Shown piece after piece: positions 29,850-35,467 of a stretch of DNA of 35,467 bases. The stretch comes from Chryseobacterium sp. YIM B08800 (GTDB lineage Bacteria > Bacteroidota > Bacteroidia > Flavobacteriales > Weeksellaceae), in assembly GCF_026163565.1 (NCBI RefSeq), contig NZ_JAPDKN010000054.1, positions 1 through 35,467 on the forward strand, read 5' to 3'. The stretch's first letter is position 1. Every line of letters begins with the position of its first letter. The position numbers and the translations under genes were made by a program. The notes below the pieces were generated by a model, which did not search any database, was not told where the DNA came from, and saw only the letters and a list, made by a program, of their open reading frames with translations.

Positions 29850-31112
29850 ATGGAAACACGCGAAAAGGTTATCATCATTGGAGGAGGTTTTGCGGGATTG
29901 CAGCTTGCAAAAACGCTGAACAATAAAAATAAAAAGGTAATTGTTCTCGACAGAGTAAATCACCATATGTTTCAGCCACTTTTTTATCAGGTTGCATGCG
30001 GACGAATCGAGCCTTCCAATATCTCTTTTCCTTTCAGAAAAATCTTTCAGCAATCCAGAAATACACAGTTTCGTTTAACCGATGTAAAATCTATTGATCC
30101 GGCCAATAATAAGGTCATTACAGACGAAGCAGAATTCACTTACGACAAATTAATTATCGCCACTGGTTGTAAAACCAATTTCTTTGGTAATAAAGACCTC
30201 GAAAGTAAAGCTTTCGGAATGAAAAATACTCAGGAAGCCATTAGCATCAGAAATCATGTTTTATTGACTTTCGAAAAACTGATTCTTGAAAAAAGCCGAA
30301 GCGACGACGGAAACTGGAATATCGTTATCGTAGGAAGTGGCCCGACAGGAGTAGAATTAGCCGGAGCATTTTCAGAAATGAAAAAAGAAATTCTTCCGCG
30401 AGATTATCCTTATATGAATTTTGATCAGCTTCAAATAATTCTCGTAAGTTCTACTGAAAAGCCACTTGCCGTAATGAGTCCTGAAGCTCAGGAAAAATCT
30501 GAAAAATATTTAAAAGAATTAGGCGTAAATTTTCTGAGCGGTGAGATCGTAACCGACTATGACGGAAATAAAGTCTACATGAAAAGCGGCAAAGAAATTC
30601 CATCAAATAATGTGATCTGGGCTGCAGGAGTTATAGGAAATGTCATTGACGGCTTTCCTTCCGAAAATTTAGTACGAAACCGATATATCGTTGATCGTTT
30701 CAATAAAGTAAAAGGCTACGACAACATTTATGCAGTGGGAGACATTGCCTACATGGAAACTCCGAAATATCCGCAAGGTCATCCTCAAGTTGCAAATGTT
30801 GCCATTAATCAGGCAAAAAATTTAGGCAAAAACTTTCTGAAGAAAAATAAAAATGAATGGGTTGAATATGAGTATAAAGATCAAGGTTCATTAGCAACCA
30901 TCGGAAAACACAGAGCCGTTGTAGATTTACCATTTATAAAATTTCAGGGATTTTTAGCCTGGTATTTTTGGATGTTCTTACATTTAATGCTTATTTTGAG
31001 CGTCCGAAATAAACTGGCGATATTTTTTAACTGGATGTGGAGCTATTTTAATAAAGATTCTTCCTTACGTCTGATTATTTCGCCATCTCAAAAAAATAAT
31101 ACGCAGCAATGA
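29850..31112 (+). CDS. ndh: Type II NADH dehydrogenase (non-proton-pumping)
   Basis: Transfers electrons from NADH to quinone in the membrane without pumping protons. It is 420 residues from the ATG at 29850. An FAD-binding GGGFAGLQLAKTL at residues about 11-23 and a second Rossmann motif VGSGPTGVELAGA near 169-181 for NADH give the two-dinucleotide-domain layout of the family. The conserved VGDIAYM segment and a hydrophobic, aromatic C-terminal region (FLAWYFWMFLHLMLIL) that may bind the membrane follow. An upstream TTG at 29841 would add only three residues. The stop codon overlaps the trmD start. Confidence 0.93.
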   Translation: METREKVIIIGGGFAGLQLAKTLNNKNKKVIVLDRVNHHMFQPLFYQVACGRIEPSNISFPFRKIFQQSRNTQFRLTDVKSIDPANNKVITDEAEFTYDKLIIATGCKTNFFGNKDLESKAFGMKNTQEAISIRNHVLLTFEKLILEKSRSDDGNWNIVIVGSGPTGVELAGAFSEMKKEILPRDYPYMNFDQLQIILVSSTEKPLAVMSPEAQEKSEKYLKELGVNFLSGEIVTDYDGNKVYMKSGKEIPSNNVIWAAGVIGNVIDGFPSENLVRNRYIVDRFNKVKGYDNIYAVGDIAYMETPKYPQGHPQVANVAINQAKNLGKNFLKKNKNEWVEYEYKDQGSLATIGKHRAVVDLPFIKFQGFLAWYFWMFLHLMLILSVRNKLAIFFNWMWSYFNKDSSLRLIISPSQKNNTQQ

Positions 31113-31783
31113 GAATTGACATTATAAGCGTGCTTCCAGAATTAATGGAAAGTCCGTTTCAAACTTCTATTTTGAAAAGAGCAGTTGATAAAGGTATTGT
31201 AGAAGTACATTTTCATCAGTTGAGAGACTGGTCAATCAACAAACACCGCCAGATTGACGACGAGCCTTACGGTGGCGGCGCAGGAATGGTAATGATGATT
31301 GAACCTTTAGATAAATGTATTTCTGAGCTTAAATCTCAAAGAGAATATGATGAAATCATTTATTTAACGCCCGATGGAGAAACTTTAAATCAAAAAATCG
31401 CCAATACTTTATCAATTAAAAACAATCTGATCTTTTTATGCGGTCACTACAAAGGAATCGATCAGCGCGTAAGAGATCTGCATATTACCAAAGAAATATC
31501 AATCGGAGATTTTGTTTTGACGGGTGGTGAATTGGCTGCTTGTGTTTTAGCAGACTCTATCATTCGTCTTGTTCCGGGAGTTTTGAATGATGAACAAAGT
31601 GCTTTAACAGACAGTTTTCAGGATGATTTGCTTTCTCCTCCCATTTATACAAGACCTGAATCTTATAAAGGATTGGAAGTTCCAAAAATACTTTTAAGTG
31701 GAAATTTTGCTAAAATAGAAGAATGGAGGCACGAACAAGCTGTAAAAATCACGACAGAAAGGCGCCCCGACCTTTTAGAATAA
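31109..31783 (+). CDS. trmD: tRNA (guanine-N1-)-methyltransferase
   Basis: Methylates G37 of tRNAs at N1, using S-adenosylmethionine, which prevents frameshifting at the anticodon. It is 224 residues. The SPOUT-type knot motifs are present: DEPYGGGAGMVM, GHYKGIDQRV and VLTGGELAACVL. The ATG overlaps the ndh stop in an ATGA junction, so translation of the two is coupled. The usual rpsP-rimM-trmD-rplS neighbours of many bacteria are not here. It is relevant that several array tRNAs carry G37, its target base. Confidence 0.96.
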   Translation: MRIDIISVLPELMESPFQTSILKRAVDKGIVEVHFHQLRDWSINKHRQIDDEPYGGGAGMVMMIEPLDKCISELKSQREYDEIIYLTPDGETLNQKIANTLSIKNNLIFLCGHYKGIDQRVRDLHITKEISIGDFVLTGGELAACVLADSIIRLVPGVLNDEQSALTDSFQDDLLSPPIYTRPESYKGLEVPKILLSGNFAKIEEWRHEQAVKITTERRPDLLE

Positions 31784-32030
31784 GTAAAAAAACTTATGTA
31801 AGAAATAGTTTTTACTGAAAATTTTACATTTTAAATCACTTTCAATACATTTTTTATACCATTTATATCACATTTAAATGGATTATTTTTTATTGAATCA
31901 TACATGGGTATGTTTGAAATTTATATTGTAAATTTGCCCATTATTTATCATTGTAATAACATATTAAGATTTTATAAATTAATTTGATTCGAGAATTTTT
32001 CAACAATCAAAATTTTGATATATTTAATGA

Positions 32031-32038
32031 TAGGTTTG
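32031..32038 (+). promoter_or_regulatory. Promoter -7 box upstream of the EEP hydrolase gene
   Basis: TAGGTTTG matches TAnnTTTG exactly, 31 nt before the start codon. The 31784-32030 stretch before it is AT-rich and holds no gene I can support. Confidence 0.5.
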
Positions 32039-32068
32039 ATTTAAAATTATGTCACAATTTAGAAAAAT

Positions 32069-33019
32069 ATGTTGATGGAGCTTTTTGCTTTTTACAATGT
32101 TGAAAATTTATTTTTGCCTGATCCGCCGCAGATTCATAAACTCGATCCTACAAGATCAGGGTTAAGAAACTGGGACGACAGAAAGTACAGAACTAAGCTT
32201 TCAAAAATTGCGCATGTTTTTCGTTTAATGAAGGAAGAAAACGGAGTTTTACCTGCCCTTATTGGTCTTTGTGAAGTTTCCGGAAAAAAAGTAGTAGAAG
32301 ATCTGGTAAAACTTGATCCTTTTAGCTCACAGTATGGAATTGTACACTATAATTCTCTGGATGAGCGCAAAGTAGACGTTGCTCTTTTATATGACAAATC
32401 TAAAGTTGAAATCATAGATTCTGAAGCCATCACTTTCTTTTTTGAAATCATAGACAACAAACCCGATAATTATGACACGACAAGGGATGTACTCTTTGCA
32501 AAAGTAAAATTCAAAGAGGAAATAATGAATGTTTTTGTAGCTCACCTTCCTTCGAAGAGAGAAAAAGACATTAATCAACCCAAAAGAAACTTTATTATGA
32601 ATGAAATTCACAACAGGATTTTAAATATCATCAATAAAGATCAGGAACATGTCATTTTATGCGGAGATTTTAATCAAAACCCGGATGATGAAAATTTAAT
32701 AAAAATTCTTTACGACAATACACATAACAAGGTTTTGCACAATCCTTTCCAAAAGCTATTTTCAACAAAGAAATATTCTACTTTTCATTACAAATCCGGA
32801 CTACTTTTTGACCAGATCATGCTATCAGATTCTTTTTTTAAAGCTGATGCAAAACTATCTTTTCAGGAGGCAAAGGTTTTTAACCCTGAAAGTATGAGCA
32901 CTAAAAATAAAGGTTTTGAAGGCAGACCTTTCAGAACGTATGCAGGAACAAGATATCTTGGTGGCTTTAGCGACCATTTTCCTGTTTTAGTAGCTTTAAA
33001 AAAAATTGAATTGAAGTAA
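32069..33019 (+). CDS. Endonuclease/exonuclease/phosphatase (EEP) family protein
   Basis: A 316-residue metal-dependent phosphohydrolase of the EEP superfamily (DNase I/AP endonuclease fold). Active-site elements in order: FYNVENLF (Asn), LCEVSG (metal-binding Glu), VAHLPSK (His), CGDFNQNP (Asp and Asn) and FSDHFPVLV (Asp-His). There is no signal peptide, so it is probably cytoplasmic. The substrate may be nucleic acid or a small phosphoester and cannot be told from sequence. The ATG at 32069 is followed by an alternative at 32075. Confidence 0.88.
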   Translation: MLMELFAFYNVENLFLPDPPQIHKLDPTRSGLRNWDDRKYRTKLSKIAHVFRLMKEENGVLPALIGLCEVSGKKVVEDLVKLDPFSSQYGIVHYNSLDERKVDVALLYDKSKVEIIDSEAITFFFEIIDNKPDNYDTTRDVLFAKVKFKEEIMNVFVAHLPSKREKDINQPKRNFIMNEIHNRILNIINKDQEHVILCGDFNQNPDDENLIKILYDNTHNKVLHNPFQKLFSTKKYSTFHYKSGLLFDQIMLSDSFFKADAKLSFQEAKVFNPESMSTKNKGFEGRPFRTYAGTRYLGGFSDHFPVLVALKKIELK

Positions 33020-33032
33020 CAAAATATTAAAA

Positions 33033-33506
33033 ATGAGAAACACAGAAGATAATACAAGCTATCAATTGGATCAGCTAGACAAAGAGATCATATATATGCT
33101 GATGGACAATTCTAAAAGTTCTTTAGCATATATTTCTAAACAAGTAGGGATATCTACCACTGCCGTACATCAAAGAATTAAAAAACTAGAAGTAGCGGGA
33201 GTTATAGAGAATTCTATCTCATTTTTGAATCCGAGAAAAATAGGATACAAAGTAGTTTCCTACATCGGAATGTTTCTTGACCAGCCAAGTCATTATCCGG
33301 ATGTGGTAAAATCTTTGCAAGACGTAAACGAAGTAGTAGAAGCACATTATACTACAGGAAATTATACTATTTTTCTAAAAGTCTTATGCAAAGACAATGA
33401 TCATTTAATGCTTATTTTAAGCAAACTTCAAAAACTTAAAGGCGTTACAAGAACCGAAACTTTCATATCTTTGGAACAAGGTATTTACAGACAACTGAAA
33501 GTATAA
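33033..33506 (+). CDS. Lrp/AsnC-family transcriptional regulator
   Basis: A 157-residue regulator. The N-terminal winged helix-turn-helix (LAYISKQVGISTTAVHQRIKKLE, residues about 30-52) is followed by a RAM ligand-binding domain (VEAHYTTGNYTIFLKVLCKD). Lrp/AsnC proteins sense amino acids or related small molecules and form octamers. deoC follows after 2 nt, so the two are co-transcribed and deoxyribose metabolism may be part of its regulon. The effector is unknown. Confidence 0.93.
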   Translation: MRNTEDNTSYQLDQLDKEIIYMLMDNSKSSLAYISKQVGISTTAVHQRIKKLEVAGVIENSISFLNPRKIGYKVVSYIGMFLDQPSHYPDVVKSLQDVNEVVEAHYTTGNYTIFLKVLCKDNDHLMLILSKLQKLKGVTRTETFISLEQGIYRQLKV

Positions 33507-33508
33507 TT

Positions 33509-34258
33509 ATGATGAACATTGCTCAATATTTAGATTCAACTTATTTAAAAACTCCACAACAGTCAGGTATTTCCGAACAGGAAACGCTTCAGATTGTAAA
33601 AGATTTGGCTCAGGAAGCAATAGATCATCACATTTTTGCCGTAATGATTCGCCCTAATTATGTGGCTGAAATTAAAAGTTTTTTAAATGAAAAGAAAGCC
33701 AATGTAATTGTAGGGACGGTAATTGGTTTTCATGAAGGAACCTATTCTGTTGATGAAAAATTAGCTGAGGCAACCCAAGCAATTAATGACGGAGCAGATG
33801 AATTGGATTTTGTAATTAATTGCGAAGCTTATCTTAATGGGAATTTAGAGCTTGTAAAAGATGAGTTTTTAAGATGTACGCAACTATGCATTAAGCATCA
33901 AAAAATTATCAAGTGGATTATTGAAATTGCAGCTTTAACAGATGCACAAATTGCAGATCTTACCAAAAATATTTCAACTTGGGCAGAAGAAAATTTTGAT
34001 GAAAAAGATTTAGAAAATATCTTCGTTAAATCTTCAACAGGTTTTTATCAGACAGAAAACGGAAAGCCAAACGGAGCAACCTTCGAAGGAATTAAAATAA
34101 TGCTTGATAATGCGGGTAAACTTCCCGTAAAAGCTGCAGGTGGAGTAAGAACTCCCGAAGATGCAGAAAAGATGATTAAACTAGGCGTTAAAAGGATTGG
34201 AACATCTTCTGCACTGGCTCTTATAAAAAATGATTCTTCTTCAGAAGGAGGATATTAA
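33509..34258 (+). CDS. deoC: Deoxyribose-phosphate aldolase
   Basis: Cleaves 2-deoxy-D-ribose 5-phosphate to glyceraldehyde 3-phosphate and acetaldehyde in deoxynucleoside catabolism. It is 249 residues, the size of bacterial DeoC, with DELDFVIN (Asp), the Schiff-base Lys in FVKSSTGFY, and KAAGGVRTPEDA (the second Lys). Two adjacent ATG codons begin the gene. It is the second gene of a unit with the Lrp-type regulator. Confidence 0.95.
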   Translation: MMNIAQYLDSTYLKTPQQSGISEQETLQIVKDLAQEAIDHHIFAVMIRPNYVAEIKSFLNEKKANVIVGTVIGFHEGTYSVDEKLAEATQAINDGADELDFVINCEAYLNGNLELVKDEFLRCTQLCIKHQKIIKWIIEIAALTDAQIADLTKNISTWAEENFDEKDLENIFVKSSTGFYQTENGKPNGATFEGIKIMLDNAGKLPVKAAGGVRTPEDAEKMIKLGVKRIGTSSALALIKNDSSSEGGY

Positions 34259-34283
34259 TTCAAACAAAACTTAAAAAAATAAC

Positions 34284-34310
34284 AAAACCCATCAAAATCT
34301 GATGGGTTTT
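34284..34310. terminator. Bidirectional terminator between deoC and the dus gene
   Basis: AAAACCCATCA, loop AAATC, TGATGGGTTTT. The convergent genes deoC and the dihydrouridine synthase gene share it, with A and T runs on both sides. Confidence 0.88.
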
Positions 34311-34314
34311 ATAT

Positions 34315-35313
34315 TTATGCTTGTTGAGCTTGATATTCTTCGTAAAACTCCTGAGTTTCATGAATCACGGCATCCATTTCTTCTAAAGTATATACTTCTA
34401 AGAATTTTCTTCTGAAATCTTTAAAATGTGGAATTCCACGGAAATAATTACTATAATGTTGTCTCATTTCAATTAATCCCAGCTTTTCACCTTTCCATTC
34501 AGCACTCCATTCTGCATGTTGACGAACGGCTAATAATCTGTCTGAAATAGTTGGAGCAGCCAAGTTTTCACCTGTTTTAAAGAAATGTTTTATTTCATTA
34601 AAAATCCAAGGATATCCAATTGCAGCACGACCAATCATTATTCCGTCGCACGCATATTTATTTTTATATTCTAAAGCTTTTTCGGGAGAATCTATATCTC
34701 CGTTACCGAAAATAGGAATTTCTATATTAGGATTTTGTTTAATTCTGGAAATATGTTCCCAATCAGCTTCACCTTTATACATTTGTCCACGCGTTCTCGC
34801 ATGAATGGTTAAAGCCTTGATTCCGGTTTCCTGAAGACGTTCGGCAACTTCATCAATATTGATTGAATTGCTGTCCCATCCCAAACGTGTTTTCACCGTT
34901 ACAGGAAGGCTTGTAGAATTTACTACAGCTTTTGTAAGGCGTACCATCATGTCAACATCCTTCAAAACACCGGCACCGGCACCCTTGCAAACGACTTTTT
35001 TTACAGGACATCCGAAATTGATATCTACCAAATCCGGATTTACAGTTTCCACAATTCTTGCAGACATCGCCATTGCCTCTTCATCACCACCAAAAATCTG
35101 AATTCCTACGGGTCTTTCATAATCGAAAATATCCAGTTTCTTTCTGCTCTTTATCGCGTCACGAATTAAACCTTCAGAAGAAATAAACTCCGAATACATC
35201 AAATCTGCTCCATGCAATTTGCACAAACGTCTGTATGGAGGGTCACTCACATCTTCCATCGGAGCCAACAAAAGCGGAAATTCCGGCAGTTCTATATTGC
35301 CAATTTTAATCAT
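34315..35313 (-). CDS. dusB: tRNA-dihydrouridine synthase (DusB-like)
   Basis: Reduces specific uridines to dihydrouridine in the D loop of tRNAs, using FMN and NAD(P)H. It is 332 residues. APMEDVSDPPYRRLC (FMN-binding start), INFGCPVKKVVCKGAGAG with the catalytic Cys, VKTRLGW, IHARTRGQMYKGEADW and IGRAAIGYPWIF are all as in the family. The C-terminal helical domain is complete. It is transcribed toward deoC. Confidence 0.95.
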   Translation of the reverse strand: MIKIGNIELPEFPLLLAPMEDVSDPPYRRLCKLHGADLMYSEFISSEGLIRDAIKSRKKLDIFDYERPVGIQIFGGDEEAMAMSARIVETVNPDLVDINFGCPVKKVVCKGAGAGVLKDVDMMVRLTKAVVNSTSLPVTVKTRLGWDSNSINIDEVAERLQETGIKALTIHARTRGQMYKGEADWEHISRIKQNPNIEIPIFGNGDIDSPEKALEYKNKYACDGIMIGRAAIGYPWIFNEIKHFFKTGENLAAPTISDRLLAVRQHAEWSAEWKGEKLGLIEMRQHYSNYFRGIPHFKDFRRKFLEVYTLEEMDAVIHETQEFYEEYQAQQA

Positions 35314-35467
35314 GGTGCAAATTTACGAATTTCTAAACTTTAAACAATTTAATAATATCTATTATGATGATTCTTAAATATATTTAATTTTTTTATCCAA
35401 AACTTAGAATAATATATTTCTTAGGAGCTTTTTCCGGCTATCCGCTATTACTCCTCACGCCTTGCTT

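Noticed and set aside
29784..30053. Longer N-terminus of the GH25 protein
   Set aside because: The extra 90 residues overlap the ndh gene start on the other strand and show no family similarity, while MSPKK begins a typical basic tail and membrane anchor.

Overview
The window looks like chromosomal DNA of a Flavobacteriia member, most likely Chryseobacterium or a close relative. The evidence is the low G+C, promoter -7 boxes of the Bacteroidetes form TAnnTTTG, few Shine-Dalgarno sequences, and housekeeping genes (pfkA, gapA, a type II NADH dehydrogenase beside trmD, deoC, a dus gene) of Flavobacteriia appearance. The genus is an inference from style, not from a search.

Region 1 (196-11758) is the most interesting part. 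Everything in it except one VOC gene is on the minus strand. From the upstream end it holds two tiny Cys-containing genes, each followed by a hairpin terminator, then an array of 14 tRNA genes (His, Ile, Arg, Asp, Pro, Glu, Met/Ile2, Asn, Cys, Tyr, Thr, Glu, Phe, Gln) with structured repeats in the spacers. Next come a small unknown protein, a YkuK/DUF458 RNase H-like protein, a DEDDh exonuclease, a DinB-like protein, a full-length T4 Rnl2-type RNA ligase, a calcineurin-like phosphoesterase, two more paralogous DEDDh exonucleases, an ATPase-dead GyrB-like protein without TOPRIM, and a Ro60-like TROVE/vWA protein. This reads as an RNA surveillance and repair island coupled to a spare tRNA set. 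Two of its promoters share an operator-like direct repeat, TRCGYA-N7-TRCGYA, at the same distance from the -7 box.

Region 2 (11861-19876, minus) is a compact operon: a small helical protein, a MoxR AAA+ ATPase, an unknown protein, a vWA plus probable beta-propeller protein, two membrane proteins (one TPR-like) and a distal small protein. It resembles the MoxR-vWA-beta-propeller (bpX) ternary systems that have been proposed to act in biological conflict.

Region 3 (20075-25051) carries a YceI-like protein, a DODA/YgiD-type dioxygenase, a carboxypeptidase-regulatory-like protein broken by a frameshift in an A7 run, a 90-residue cystatin-like protein and a subtilisin-like lipoprotein protease. 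Region 4 (25338-35313) is mostly core metabolism: pfkA-gapA, a secreted barrel-like protein, a GH25 muramidase, ndh-trmD (overlapping), an EEP-family hydrolase, an Lrp/AsnC regulator, deoC and a tRNA-dihydrouridine synthase. No integrase, transposase, CRISPR array or rRNA gene was seen.
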